DNA of 64,000 bases, taken from assembly GCA_021234595.1 (NCBI GenBank), contig CM037852.1:233898687-233962686 (forward strand). The letters are read 5' to 3'. The notes under the pieces are model-generated. The model had not been told where the DNA came from. It searched no databases and saw only the letters and a program-made list of their open reading frames with translations. Source of the DNA: Delia radicum. Taxonomy: Eukaryota; Arthropoda; Insecta; Diptera; Anthomyiidae. Position numbers and translations under genes: made by a program. Positions 22,770 to 35,564 of this stretch are shown one piece after another; the first letter of the stretch is position 1, and every line of letters begins with the position of its first letter.

Positions 22770-24775
22770 ATAAATTAAAACTAAGAGTTTGAAATGGCTT
22801 AAGAGAATTAAAATTTGTCACAATGACGTGGAGAACACTTAAGGTGGATGAGAATTATCTGAAAGTAGGCAGACCTAAATTGGGAAATAATATCATTTAA
22901 AAAAAAATAACCTCATAAATTAAAATTGTTCGCAATTATCAACATTTCTAAACCTATTAAAAGAATTAAAAACGCCACGATTGAATTACTTTATTAAGTA
23001 TTTACCCCCATGGTCCGGAAATTTATTTTGACAGAAAAAATACTGCGGTAAAATGAGGTATGTGGTGGGGGGAGTTGAGGCGAGTAAGGGGTTGAAAAAC
23101 ACTATATATCCACATTAGAAAACATGGTTAAAAAATAATTGAAGAACAAAATTAAGAGTTACGACTACACCGAATTTTAGTAAGGTCAAGACTCTATTAT
23201 TAATGTACAAGTACAAGGGGGAGCAGTCGAAAAATTTTTTTTTAAGCGCTGTCGTTGCTCAACTAACAATTTTTTTGTAAATAATCTTTTTTATCTAAAA
23301 TTTTTCCTATCTTAAGCTTAGTTTGCATGTTTAAAACATAAATTACACAGGCCGACACATTTTGAAAAAAGTCGAAAGCCTGGGACTGGAGTATACTTTT
23401 TTAAAGATTTCTGCTGTGCTGAATCCGAATAAGAATTAGCCCATCACATCAGATTTTCGAAATATCTAAGCATAAGTTAAAAAAAACCTCGTTTTTTGTC
23501 ATATTCGGGACTTTATAATAGCGCGGCCTTCGCCTTCATTTATAAAATTTGTTACGTCGTCGTCGTCTGAATTCCTACCAATTGTCTTCAAAATAAAGAA
23601 GTAGTCTCTGTCATATCGTGTTCCTTTTTGAGATATCTTAACATAAAGTTTGAGAAAACCCGTATCATGGTATTTTCGCTATGTATGCAAAAATAATTGT
23701 TTCCCTACATTTTGAATTTATTTTACAGAGAATTTATAACAATGTTGTAGTTATACTTTTTCCCATAAAAATGTTATTGAATTGCTAGATATCTCTTCAA
23801 ATGTTCATTATGTTCATTAGAAAAGCATACTTGAGATTTTTCATTAACATTGAAATTTAATTAGTTTATTAGTTCACTAGTAATTTTTAGTTCAATCAGA
23901 TCAGATGTGTCTCTGTCACTAGTTCAATGCTAAAAAAAAGTTTCATTACCATTTAATTGTAATGATTTTTTTGTACTAATGCTAATGAAATCAAACTAAT
24001 GCAGAAACAACTAAAATCAATACATGTACTGAACGAATCATACGAATGGTCAGCCAACTCATATATAAAAAAAAACTGCATAAATTTTTTTAATTCGCGA
24101 AAAGTTATGCCGAAAAAAAACGAGTATTTGATTTTTTCTCCTAAGTTACATTTTCATCTTTACATAAACTAGAAACCGAATACATTTCCAGATTTGATAA
24201 TTAAAATTTTTCTCAAATTTGGTCCAGAGCACCGAAAAAAATGTACTAATTTGCAAAATTCCACACACAGATGTATTTGCCCAAAGAAAATGTTGATACC
24301 GATATTGGTAATATTACAACATAGTTTTCCCACCATATTGCAATTTTGGTAAAACACGAAGTAGTTTGAATTTCAATAAAAGCTGAAACACGTTTTTACT
24401 TAAATCGACAAAGGATTTAAATAAGTCTAATTGACATTTAAATGACAAAATCTCTGTAAAAACCAAAAAAACATATAATTTTTTAAAGATATCCCTGAAA
24501 AAGGTGTATATCTGGATATGCATTGACATGTTTTATATACTGTTGGACGCGCCTTAAAATAATGCTAATACTGTATACGTTATCTTCAGTTAAAAAAAAA
24601 TATTCTTTGCAAAAAATATCTTTTTTTATAAAAATAGTCCACTCACGTGTGTTTTTTATACAGGTATAGAACTTTAAGTTGGCAACATTTTTGGCCGCCA
24701 TTTTGTCAGCTGTCAAGTGATTTATGTTTATTTTTGGTTTGGCATTTCAACATTAATAGACTGAACGCCTGAATA
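22770..24775. other. Intergenic DNA
   Basis: No gene recognised. 23850-24000 carries CTAATGCTAATG/TTTCATTACCATTTAATTG sequence like 12740-12860. Overlapping short - strand frames at 24169-24716 have no domain similarity. Confidence 0.4.
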
Positions 24776-25392
24776 ACGCTTCCAAATTGTTCAAATTTAT
24801 TTTGAAAATCATGGTTCTGTATGGAATACGTATCGCGCACTACTACTTCTATTTTACGGTCAACATAATCGTCCATCATGTTTTCGCACCACGTTTACTC
24901 TAAATGATAATATGCAAACTGACTGTTTGGTGTACTTTATGGGCTGGTGGAATCGTTGGTACGTACTTCTTTAAAAACTCAGAACGTTGCATTCAATGGT
25001 GACCGCTATAGAGCCATGATTACTGACTTTTTCGTGCATCAATTAAACACCATGATGTGCGGGAGCAGTGGTTTCAACAAGACGGCGCAACATGTCACAC
25101 AGCTCGTGCCACAATTGATTTATTGAAGGAAACATTTGGTAATCGCATAGTTCCACGTTTCGGACCCGTGAATTGACCTCTATATCGTGCGATTTAACGC
25201 CACTGTGGAGATATGTAAAGTCGTTAATCTACACCGATAACGATTGACCACTTGGAGGACAACATTCGCCGCGTTATTGCCAATATACGGCCACAAATGT
25301 TGGAAAGAGTCATCGAAAATGGACCTCCAGATTAGACTACGTCCGGCCAGCCATGGCGGTCATATGGCAAAAGTCATATTTAAATTATAATG
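24776..25392 (+). pseudogene. Decayed rosa-like transposase without clear ends
   Basis: Broken frames in order: QIVQIYFENHGSVWNTYRAL (N-terminal helix-turn-helix, 24784 on), then VWCTLWAGGIVGTYFFKN (about 24928-24985), then REQWFQQDGATCHTARATID near the second catalytic Asp (about 25055-25115). C-terminal pieces RLDYVRPAMAV follow near 25335. Stops, frameshifts and a large N-terminal deletion are present and no inverted ends could be placed, so it is older than the copies at 20.3 and 55.9 kb. Confidence 0.75.
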
Positions 25393-27165
25393 CCAGAAGA
25401 TTATCTTTCGAATAAGTAAATTTCATGTCAATTTTAAAAATTCATCTTTGTTTTATTCCATTTCAAAGTTATATGCCTCTATAAAAAAACCCCTTTATTA
25501 TATACCAGTGCGTCTTCAAAATGCTTTTCAATTAATACCAAATTTGCCTATAGTTTAATAACTTTTATACAAATATATTAACAAAAATTTACATGGGTCA
25601 TTTTTGACACCACTTTTTAACCCCTAAACTTGAGATTGTGTACCTAAGAAAATATATGTATCTAATATTGTTTTTCCCTTTACAACATATCCTAGAGTCA
25701 TTCAAATCTGAGGATTCACCACTGTGTAGTTTCCTCATCAGTTTTTTTGTGGAGTATTTTTTATGTTGTCAGAATCTATTCAAGACCATGTGTGTTTCTA
25801 AAGCGGTGTTTCCCCTGTTGATACCTGGCAGTTAGTGTAGACACAAATTCTACAAAAAACGTGAAGTTTTTCTATAATTTTTTTTAATAAATTCTAGAAA
25901 ATCGCTTTAAGAATATTAAATTAAAAACAATAATTTATTGCAACCAATGAATTGTTGTTATTCATCATAAAACTAGAGAGTTTTTTTGTTTTTTTTTTTT
26001 CAAGTTAATTTTTAAATGTTTGTTAAGTTGTTCTCGTTTCTCGTTGACATGTTTAATATTATTATTTATTTTATAATTAAATACAAATTGTTTAAACGAT
26101 AATAGGCCCCACAAAAAAAAACTTGTTGGTCGGTCTACTGCCGCAGCAGATACGGTATCATTTTTAGCATCTAATTAAAAAATATTTTGAAATCAATCTG
26201 TTTTGATAGGGGCCTGTTAATTTATCTCAAATAACCACAAGTTAGAGCTTAAATGCAAATAAAAATGTTAAACTTGTATGGGAATTAAAAACATTTATTT
26301 TACCCAAATTCTGAGACTGAGACTTTCAACCTTACAATCCAAAATGTTAAAATAGACCATTATAAACTTTTGGGTGTTTTATGATTTTTACTGGTCTGGG
26401 TTTTCAACCATTTTGATTATTTCAATATTTTTACAGTTGTTTTTTAAGAATCTACAAAAACTACAGCATTTCAGTAACATCAATTTTATGTAGTTGTTTC
26501 GAATTTTTAAAAAATCAACTACAAGCACAATAATTTAAATTGCGTGTTTATCTCCAAAAAACTTTAAAATGAGGCCATTTTAATTAAAAAAAAAAAAGCA
26601 GTTGAAAAGTTAAATGCTGGGCATTAAAAAGTTCATATATGATCAGATACATTTTTTATAGGATCATACATGGTCATCCATATTCGTACATACTAGAAAA
26701 AGGAGCCTACCTTCCATATATGGACAAATGTATTCATATATTGTCATTTATTATTTTATATGCTCATCCATATACGTTCAACATTATACATTTTTATAAT
26801 TACACATTTTTAGAAAATTTTGTATTTTAATAAACTGGTTTAGTAAAGAAAAACAATATTTAAAAGTCCTAATTGCAATATAAAAGAAAATATAAAGAAA
26901 GAATATGAAAGAAAATTCTATCAGTGCACTATGGCCGAAATCTCGATTTTAGCGGCAAAAAGGCAATTTTCAACTTTACATTTTTACAATTTTTTGATGG
27001 TGTTCAGTACCCCAACATATTGATAGAAAAAACTGAAAAAAAATTTTACTGTTGGGAACCCTGTTTATGTACAAACTGCTGTTAATGTTTACATATTTTT
27101 TAGTACGTGCTAATACAAGTGAAGCAGCTAAATTTTATAAAACTAAAACTGTTTTTTTAATAATA
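25393..27165. other. Intergenic DNA
   Basis: AT-rich, no gene. 26640-26790 repeats CATCCATAT/CATATATGG-like words in a degenerate pattern. Confidence 0.4.
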
Positions 27166-28017
27166 GAGCAATTCCATATGAAAGCGATCACCTTTTGGAC
27201 GACCCCTCTCCGATTTTAAAATAAATAGTCTCAATCGATTGCCCAGCAAAAAATAATGTACCTACATATTTTGTTTTTTTTTATAGTGACTGGTTTAGTG
27301 GTGGTGTTCACCACTGTCATGTGACAAAATTGAAGAATTCTTCATAAAGGACCTCATTGAAAGTTTTTTAAAAAAAAAACTACTAAGCGATCGCAACTAG
27401 TGATAGCTCGTTGGAAAGGTATTGAATCAGGCTTAATTGAAAATAAATTTTCCTAATTTTTCTTGTTAAATAATTAAAAATAATTCAATTATAAAAAATA
27501 TAAAAACAATGAGAACAAGTGGTCTCCTTAAATGCTCTTCTCCTGTCCAAACAAGGAGTCGGGGCCCATTTTTTTTATTGCTTATTCTTAAAGCAAAAAT
27601 TATGAGGATCCAAAAAAATAAAATTAGCCGGAAAATTTAAGAGCTTCTGTGGAAATCGGAAAATTTAATTTTCATGGGAAAATTTAAATTTCATGGGAAA
27701 AAGGTAAATTTCTGAGAAAATTAGGAAAATTTTATTTTCATTAAAGCCTGATTCAATACCTTTCCAACGAGCTATCACTCGTTGCGATCGCTTAGTAGTT
27801 TTTTTTAAACAACTTTCAATGAGGTCCCTTATGAAGAATTCTTCAATTTTGTCACATGACATGGTGCACACCACCACTAAACCAGTCACTATAAAAAAAA
27901 AAAAAATATGTAGGTACATTTTTTTTTGCTGGGCAATCGATTGAGACTATTTATTTTAAATCGGAGAGGGTCGTCCAAAAATTTGCCAATTTTGATCGTT
28001 TTCATATGGAATTGCTC
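27166..28017. mobile_element. Foldback element with ~290-bp inverted arms, copy 1
   Basis: The ends GAGCAATTCCATATGAAA are inverted, and arms 27166-27455 and 27735-28017 are reverse complements through most of their length. A 4-bp duplication AATA flanks the element (27162-27165, 28018-28021). The interior (about 280 bp) is non-coding. A second copy lies at 46253-47105. A 4-bp target duplication with long inverted repeats occurs in some DNA transposon groups such as Sola; no transposase is present to confirm a class. Confidence 0.9.
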
Positions 28018-28700
28018 AATATATTCTTGTAAAAAAACTTTGTAAATATGAGTTCTAATACTCGAGGTGAGTATTTTTACTATATACAAAGATAGTTTGC
28101 TAAATTTTTGTATTTCGTACTTATTTGGCGGTTTTTTTGTGGTAATTTTTTGTGAAATCTGAAGAGTTTATCGTTTTTCGTGGAGTGAAACTAAAAAGTC
28201 ATGAAGTGTCATTGGAACTATTTAATGTGATTGTTTGTAGAAAACTCAAGTTTTATGTCATTGTAAATATGTATGCATTTGACTGCTAATATTTTGTAGA
28301 AACACTCAGGTTCAAAAATTCTGAAATATTTGAGTTTTGGTTGAGAAACAACAGGAATGTTTCGAATTACATAAAAGGAAATATTCCATACGAAATTGAC
28401 AGTGATGAATTAAGTTAATATGTACTAAAGCTCGGAAGTTATCTAATTTTATTAAACTAAAATGCTATAAACAATCCAAAAATGAGAAAGCATTTGAAAA
28501 TATGAATAAGCCCTTTGAAATGATATAAGCTCTATGGAATAAGCGCTTTGAAATATGGAATAAGCCTGCATGCGTGGATTCGTAGTTTTCGAGTTTGTTT
28601 TATAACTTTCATACAAGCTATATTTGAAAAAATGCAAAGTTCGTGGAACAGATGAGCAAGAATCCTGGCAGAAAAGAAACAAAAATTCAAAAATAGTTTT
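28018..28700. other. Intergenic DNA
   Basis: AT-rich; no supported gene. The - strand frame at 28452-28721 has no recognisable domain. Confidence 0.4.
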
Positions 28701-28706
28701 TTGCTT

Positions 28707-29330
28707 CAAATGGGGCTTCACGTCGATAAGCCGAAAGCAAATGGCAGCGGCAACACCAACGATGGCAACATAGCTAGAAGAACATTTTTTCGCACTAATA
28801 TTTTAGAATCTATTACTGGTATAAATATTGATTTTTTGAAACATTTACACATAATCTTAATTGCTCTCTCCTCTGAATTTGAAATTGATGCTCAAAGGTT
28901 TCGTGCTCATTGCATTAAAAGCAGTGAAATACACAAAATGTTAGTGCATTCGTCACAAATAATTAAGGCTTCAGTAGTACCCGTAGGTTGCTATGCAGAA
29001 AATGCATCAGAGGCCGCGAAACAAATATAATAAAAAGATCGAACTGGTCACGCTCGAAAGGATTCAAGAGTGCACAACATACTTGACATATATTTCAAGT
29101 TTATGTTTGCATGAACGTACAATAGTTCAAAAAAAACTTCCGTTTCCTCGAGAAGTCATTGATCTTTTTAAAATGCCTGAATTACCACCATAACTGTCAT
29201 TACCTTCAACATCTCAAGAAGCCCCAGCTGCAATTATAGTTCTGATTCTGATGTTAGCTTAGAGTCGTTAAATAATTATTCATTGGAATTAGAAGCGGAT
29301 GAAAACGAAGAAACAGACCATGATTAATTA
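28707..29330 (+). pseudogene. Frameshifted 3' part of an uncharacterised transposon-associated ORF
   Basis: The first frame reads GLHVDKPKANGSGNTNDGNI then ARRTFF, and continues to about 29030 with SSEIHKMLVHSSQIIKASVV. After a frameshift near 29015-29040 a second frame ends with LPFPREVIDLFKMPELPP. A third, acidic stretch runs to TGA-free sequence ending in HD and a TAA near 29328. I recall the GSGNTNDGNxARRFF and KILIHG blocks from large, repeated, uncharacterised invertebrate proteins that look transposon-borne, but the function is unknown to me. There is no start or full domain here. Confidence 0.5.
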
Positions 29331-29337
29331 AGCCCTA

Positions 29338-30272
29338 CACTCATAAAAAAAAGTTTGTAAAGTCAGCAAAAAATTTGCTGAGTCAGCAAAATTTTAGTCA
29401 GGAGGATGCTAGCAAAAAGTTGCTAATGTCAGCAAAATCTTTTGCTGAAAATCAGCGAGCTGATTTTTAGCAACAAAATTTGTAGATTCAGCAAAAGTTT
29501 TGCTAACACTTAGTAGATTAGAAATAATAAATTTTTTGCTGAATTTTAGTAGACTGAAAAAAACGCAAAAATTTGTAGAAAAATTGTAGAAAAATTGTAA
29601 TTTAGTTAATTTATTTGCTGAAAATCATAAAACATATTTTGTGATTCTTTTAAAAATAATTTACTATAATAACGAAATATAACAATTTTAATTTTCCCAC
29701 ATTGACGACATGAATTAATTTAATATCTGAAAATATATAGAAATAAATATATATAACATAACAAAAATTTCTCTTCAACTACTTACATCAATGGTTGTCT
29801 TAATGATGCTATGACGAAACTTCCGCAGATAATTCTAGAAACGAAAAAATAACAAAACAAACGAAACGAAAAAAACAACTCTTTTTTTGCAATAAGAAAA
29901 GAAACCATACAAATCTACCTAAGATGTGTGTTTTTGTCTTTCTCTTTACTCTGTCTACATGTCTGTATATGTTTTTTCATGGTTGATTTTTTTACTTGTC
30001 TTGTTAGAGTTGTACTTTTTAATATCATTTTCCTCTTCTCTACTACATCTTGACATGCCGCGACATCTGCTTATCAGCACAATTTTTTTAGCAAAATTAA
30101 TTAGTAAAACATTAGTATATTAGTAAAGCATTAGTATAAAACAGTTAAGTGCTGAATAAGTATAACAAAATTTTGCTGAAAACACGATTTTAGCAAAATA
30201 TTTGCTAAAAATAGTATACCTGATTTACAAGACGTTTTTACTAACTTTTCTACTAACTTATTTTTTTGAGTG
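29338..30272. mobile_element. TA-flanked MITE family M1, copy 2
   Basis: Ends CACTCATAAAAAAAAGTTTG and CACTCAAAAAAATAAGTTAG (inward), TA at 29336-29337 and 30273-30274. The first 250 bp is built of repeated GTCAGCAAAATTTTGCTGA-like words on both strands. It begins directly after the broken ORF at 28707-29330. Confidence 0.8.
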
Positions 30273-30410
30273 TATGTCTTCTGAGAATATGTATCCATTA
30301 TTTTGTTATTTTCAGATTAATCCATAAGAATTTACAACTTCTTTAAAATTATAATTTTATGAATTAAAAAATAAAAAAATTTCTTATTAGCATATAATAT
30401 TTTTTTAATA

Positions 30411-30745
30411 GTGGGCGTGAACGCCCATTTTTTCTCAAGTTTTTTTTGGCAGTATACAAAATTTGATAAAGCTAGCTTTTTGGTAAGTATTTTTGCCGAC
30501 AATTTTGTTTTGGGTATAGGGAAAAAGGTGCGTGGCCCTCCCATTTTTTTCAAGTCACTTTTTTATCATTAGAAGTCCGTATAACCATTTTGGTGAAGCT
30601 AGCTTGCCAGGAAGTACGTTTTGCCACTACTTTAAAAAAAGGGGACGTGGCCGCCCATTTTTTTCAAATCGATTTTTTTTATCATTAGAAGTCTACACAC
30701 ACACATTTGGTAAAGCTAGCTTTTCGGAAGTATTTTTTGCCGCTA
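30411..30745 (+). repeat. Tandem repeat, about 115-bp unit, three copies
   Basis: Units start at 30411, 30528 and 30641 with GTGGGCGTGAACGCCCATTT, GGTGCGTGGCCCTCCCATTT and GGGGACGTGGCCGCCCATTT. Each continues with AAGCTAGCTT and then TTTTTGCC. The GGCGTGGCC core is like that of the array at 51.5 kb, but the spacing differs. Confidence 0.8.
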
Positions 30746-32627
30746 AAATCGCGATTTCGGCCATAACAACAACATTATCTTCTATTTTCTTTTTTAATTC
30801 ATAAAACGTTTCATAAACGAGTAACGTTTTGAAAAATTTTGTGACATGAAAGATGATCAAATGATGATGCACAATATATGACAAGAAACGTTTTAATAAC
30901 TCTTTTAAATACAGCGAAAATCGGGGGTGGCATGTGTGCACCAGTGGCGAAACTTCCCTCTTCTAATCTAAATGTATAACTAGTTTTGAAACTTGTTATC
31001 TGTATTCGACACAATTGGTATCAAACAAAAGAAAAACAAAGAAAAAGCGAACCCGTTCTAAATTATTTCGCTAACTTAATTAAAATCAAACAAATTTCCT
31101 GTGAATTTAAATAAATTATATTTTCGTGGAAATTATTATTTAATTTTTTTTTTAATCCTAAAGTCAAAGTTTAGAAATTCTATGATATGATTATAAGTTT
31201 ACACAACAATGCAAAAAAAAATATTGATAATTTGTTTTTTATTGCCAGGTGAGGATTTTATTAAAAATACAATAATAGAATGTAAAAATACAGAGGCGAT
31301 TATATTTCATATAGAATATAGATTAAAGTTGTTTACGATTTTTAAATTTTCAAATATTATGATAATACTCTGGGATCATGGGGCTGGTCTTCATGATTAC
31401 AATGTAAGTAATTGAAAAGTTTCTCATTAACGCCGTTACGATAGGTCGGTTGCAAATCGATGATATGGTATTTTTCTAGAAATTGAAAGAAGTGAAAGAA
31501 AATGGTTAGAAATTTAGCAATATCGTCAACAAAAAAATTTGTTTAATTATTGACAATAATGTGCCCTCTAGGCGATTGATAAGAACTCGCCTTTAGATCA
31601 CATAATCTTATTCTTTAAATGTTTTCAAATTAATTAAGTGAAAGAATTAAAAGTTGACCGTGCCGAATTTTGTATACCCTACATCCATTGAGATGAAAAA
31701 ATTTTTTTTTTAAAACATGTTTTCGCTAATAAAATCTCGCAAACAAAAATTAAGAGGAAAAATTTCGCTAAAAAAAGTATGAGTAAAAATTCACAAAAAA
31801 AATAGTTTTGCAAAAAAATATCGTTTCGCGGAAAAAATTTCGCAAAAAAAATATTTTATCTCTTTTTATAGATATTCGTTTTTTACTTTTTTTTGTTTTA
31901 ATTGTAAATTGTGGAGATGTCACGAATAATTGTTACTATTCGATATTAGGCAAGTTTTGATTATTCGGCAGAATTATTCTGTCGAATTAAAAAGCTTAAA
32001 AATCCGTATTTATATTTAAAAAATTGAGAAAATCAAGTTTTTCACAAAATATTTTTATTTAAAATATCAAACACGCCAGTGTAGAAAAGCATTACCATAT
32101 AATTGGTTATACAAGTACATATTTGGTAATGGCAAGTACTTACAATTGTCATTACAAGGGGATATCGCTCAAAATAAAGACACATCACTCCTTTACACAT
32201 TACAAAAAATAGAAAAATATGTAGTTACATATCGAGCCCTATCCGCCGAAAAGACGTAAGTAACAATTTCATAATTTTACAGGAAAGGCATTTTAAGTTT
32301 TTTTCTAAGTTTTCTTTGGCTTATCGGATTTTAATGAAATTAAAATATGTTATAAAAGACCAAAATATAAAGAAAACTAAACTGTTTTTTGGTACCAAAT
32401 CTCACTTTAAGGGGTTAAACAAGGGGGTCTAATTTGACCCAATTTTACTTTTTTTGATTTATTTCTTTCTTGGTTAAGAAAAGTATAAACATATGATAAC
32501 AAATTAAAGTCTTTTGAATTACGAATCCAACGATGATAAAACATGATCGAGCGTGTCCTAGATTTTGAGTTATTTGTAAAATAAAAAAGGACGTAAGTAA
32601 CACTTTGCCGTCAGGATAGGCAATATT
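30746..32627. other. Intergenic DNA
   Basis: No gene supported. It includes GCCGAATTTTGTATACCCTA at 31662 and an A-rich stretch with repeated TTTCGC/GCAAAAAA words at 31730-31860. Confidence 0.4.
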
Positions 32628-33419
32628 AGAGTTCATCAGAAAATTATAAAGTTTTCTTTGTTTTTGGGATATAATCACTTTTTAAAATGTTTTGGCATCA
32701 ATTAAAAAATTCGCGTTGTTTTTTTTTTTAATTTGGCCCTTTTCCTGCAGAACAAAAATAGTTGCAGTTATAAGAAATTAAATTAACTTTTCGATTCTAC
32801 ACCAAAATTATTGGAAAAAAACTTTGTTCCACGTTTTTAAAGTGCACCATTTCATAAATAGAGTGGTTTGAAAGAATCATATTTTTAAAAAAAAAAAAAA
32901 CTTATGAAGCACTTTTTTATTACACACAATCAAAAAGCATTTTTAGCTGAGAAAATTGTGCAAAAAATTATCGCTTTATAGTAACCTATTTTAAGTTATT
33001 AAGTTTTTTAAAATTCAATATTTGTTAAAAAACACTTTTTAACAGGCAGCGATATATGGAAAATGTTTTGTCGCATAATTCTTATATCAAAAAACTTTTT
33101 CCTATTTTTATTATTTTTTAAAAATTGGTACCTTAATAAATTTTAGCGGTTTGCGATATGTAAAAAATGTTTGTACTATTATTCTCAGTTGGTAATACTT
33201 GTTATTGTGTGTGATTAAAAAATTTGGAAAAACAGAGTTTTCCTTTTCCGTCCACTCCATTAACTAAACAGTGCACTTTAAAAACTGGCAAAAAAAAGTT
33301 TTTTTTTAATAGTTTTTGTCGTAAAATCGAATGTTTGGTTCAAATTTTATAAAAAGTTTCCCCTTTTTTGTCTGTAGTAAAGGGGAGTTGAAATTTTAAA
33401 AAATATAACACATTATAGT

Positions 33420-33735
33420 TTAGGCACATTTCCTTACTTTGGGGACAGTCCGCAAGTTTTCAGACATTTTCATACATCTGGCGTATAAGATGAGGACAAT
33501 TGGTTCGATACCCCGCATACTTAGGGTACAATTTGGGTGTGTCCCTAAGTACGCGCTGTGTATACATATATATATATATATATGTATGCGTAGCGCATAC
33601 TTTAGGGACATGGCCAAAATTGTCGCCGGAATATGCGGTGTATAGAAAAAATTGTCCTCATCTTAAACGCTAGATGTATGAAAAGGCGCGAAAATTTTGG
33701 GGACAGTCCCCAAAGTAAGGAAATGTCCCTAAACT
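33420..33735. repeat. Nested palindrome with (AT)n centre
   Basis: Arms of about 145 bp. The left begins TAGGCACATTTCCTTACTTT; the right, inward, begins TAGGGACATTTCCTTACTTT. Both contain CATACATCT and GATGAGGACAATT. The centre is an ATATAT run near 33565-33585. Frames on both strands are mirror images of the repeat, not genes. Confidence 0.88.
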
Positions 33736-33789
33736 ATGCGGGGGAACGAATAAATGTCTCTGGACTATGCGCTGTGCATACATATAGGT

Positions 33790-34392
33790 ATATATTAGAG
33801 TTAATTTTGAAAAATAGATTTTTGGATATTATCACTTCTTAGAAGGTTTTTGTATCAATATTTTTTTTTTTTATTCCAACTCCTTCCCGTGCCTATAGGC
33901 GACTCAAATCCAATAAATTATTATACAAACCAATAAATTATTTTGTATTCACTAAAAATTAAATTTTTAAACTTTAATAACTTTTGAACGGGTAACTACA
34001 AAATTAAAATTTTTGGACCATTTTTCTCAGATGTAAGTATTTTTTCATTGTATATTAACAAAAAAAATATTTTAATTTTTTTTTTTTAAAATTATTTTTT
34101 TGGACCACTCTAATTATGCATTCTGGTGCATTCCAAAAACTAAAAAAAAGCTTATGGGCCTAAGTTTTCCCGTAGAATCGAATACTGAAGTCAGATTTGA
34201 CATATATTTAGCCGTTTTTGTTGTATGGGAAAAGGGACCCAAATCCGCGATTTGAGTCGCCTATAGGCACGGAAAGGAGTTGGAATTAAAAAAAAAAAAT
34301 ACGCCATTATTTTTTTTGATACAAAAACCTTCTAAAAAGTGATATTATCCAGAAATCAAAATCAAAAAAAAATTTGAAAACGAACTCTAATA
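33790..34392. repeat. Nested 0.6 kb inverted-repeat element
   Basis: Arms of about 130 bp. The left holds TATTAGAGTT, TTAGAAGGTTTTTGTATCAA and CCTATAGGCGACTCAAATC; the right carries their complements (34240-34392). The interior is related to the big palindrome's arms (GTAGAATCGAAtaCTGAAGTCAG-like). Its end TTAGAGTTCG recurs at 32628 and 34397, so all these units belong to one family. Confidence 0.8.
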
Positions 34393-35067
34393 TATTATAA
34401 GAGTTCGTAAATTTCTTCTTCTTCCACATGCGCCGGCGGTGGCCAAAAACGTTTATTTAGGGTCCCTTTTACTTAAGACCAAAATGGGGATAATTTATAT
34501 GAAATTTGAACCTGACATTCGATTTTACGCCTAAAATTATTTTAAAAAACTGGTTTCCCGGTTTTGTAAGTGCACCGCTTAGTCAATAGACTGGACAGAA
34601 AACTCAGTTTTTTCAAAAACTTTTAAAAAGAAATTTTTTAATCGCACACAATAAAAATGTATTACCAACTAACATTAATTGTACAAAAATTTGTGACATA
34701 TCGCGAACCTGCTTAAAACTTATTAAGGTATCAATTTTGTTAAAAATAATAAAAATCTTTTTTTACCACACGCAATGAAAGAGTATTTTGAGCTAAGAAA
34801 TGGTGCACTTTAAAAACGGAGAAAAGTTGTTTTTAAAATAATTTTTGGTGTAGAATCGAAAAGTGAATTCAAATTTCATATAAATACAGCTCTTTTTGCT
34901 CTGCAAGAAAAGGGCCCCTAAATCACGCGTTTTTTGGCAGTCGCGCGCTATGTGTTAAGGAGGTGAAATTTTTAAAAAAATAATAGCGCCATTATTTTTT
35001 TGATGCCAAAACATTTTAAAAAGTTGATGATATCCCTAAAACAAAGAAACTTTGTACAATATATATA

Positions 35068-35562
35068 AAGGGTCCGCCAAATAACTTTTTTTTTTGAAAA
35101 TGCTATAAAAAAAAACTACTGAATATTTTCCGGTTAATAATTTAAAATAATTTCATTCAAATGGCTGCCTCGGCTGGCCATGCAGTAGCCTACACGATCG
35201 GTCCTCCTCTTCAATTTTTGTGAACAAAAATTCGTTCAACATGGGCCCGATAACGATCGCCATTGACGTAACGGCCAACTCCTTGCTCATTTTCGACAGA
35301 AAAATGGCCCAATTATGCCTCTGGACCAAAATCCGGCACCAAAGAGTGACTCGTTTTGGGTGTATCGGCACACATTGTGGCAACATTACCATGATTTTCA
35401 AAGTAAAGTCGCAATATTTCCCAGCGTTGTTCAAGCGTATACACAACCATATTCGTTCAGCGGAAAGATAAACTAATTATCTGTCAAATCAGACATGAGC
35501 TAAGTGTTACCATTTCACGAAATAAGCACTAGTTGAAAAAAAAAACGTTAATGGCGGACCTT
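35068..35562 (-). mobile_element. rosa-like family A, deletion derivative 1
   Basis: Ends AAGGGTCCGCCAAATAAC and AAGGTCCGCCATTAACG (inward), TA at 35066-35067 and 35563-35564. On the - strand it keeps a frame beginning with the first ~25 codons (VYTLEQRWEI region) joined to the HPKRVTLWC block, then a jump to the C-terminal YCMASRGSHLN region. At least two internal deletions removed the rest, including all three catalytic positions. Non-autonomous. Confidence 0.85.
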
Positions 35563-35564
35563 TA

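Larger units (their letters stand above)
32628..35056. repeat. 2.4 kb imperfect palindrome with two nested palindromes
   Basis: Left arm 32628-33405 pairs with right arm 34400-35056. Matching landmarks include GATTCTACACCAAAATTATT (32793 on) with its complement near 34855, TTTAAAGTGCACCATTTC, TACCTTAATAAATTTTAGCG, CAGTTGGTAATACTTGTTAT and CGTAAAATCGAATG. The loop holds two further palindromes, at 33420-33735 and 33790-34392. No coding sequence is present. Confidence 0.85.

Noticed and set aside
30411..30745. ORFs at 30332-31014 as genes
   Set aside because: They cross the three-unit tandem repeat and follow its period; no domain.
33420..33842. ORFs on both strands with repeated HIYIYIC-like segments
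   Set aside because: They are translations of the palindrome with the (AT)n centre; the two strands give mirror frames.
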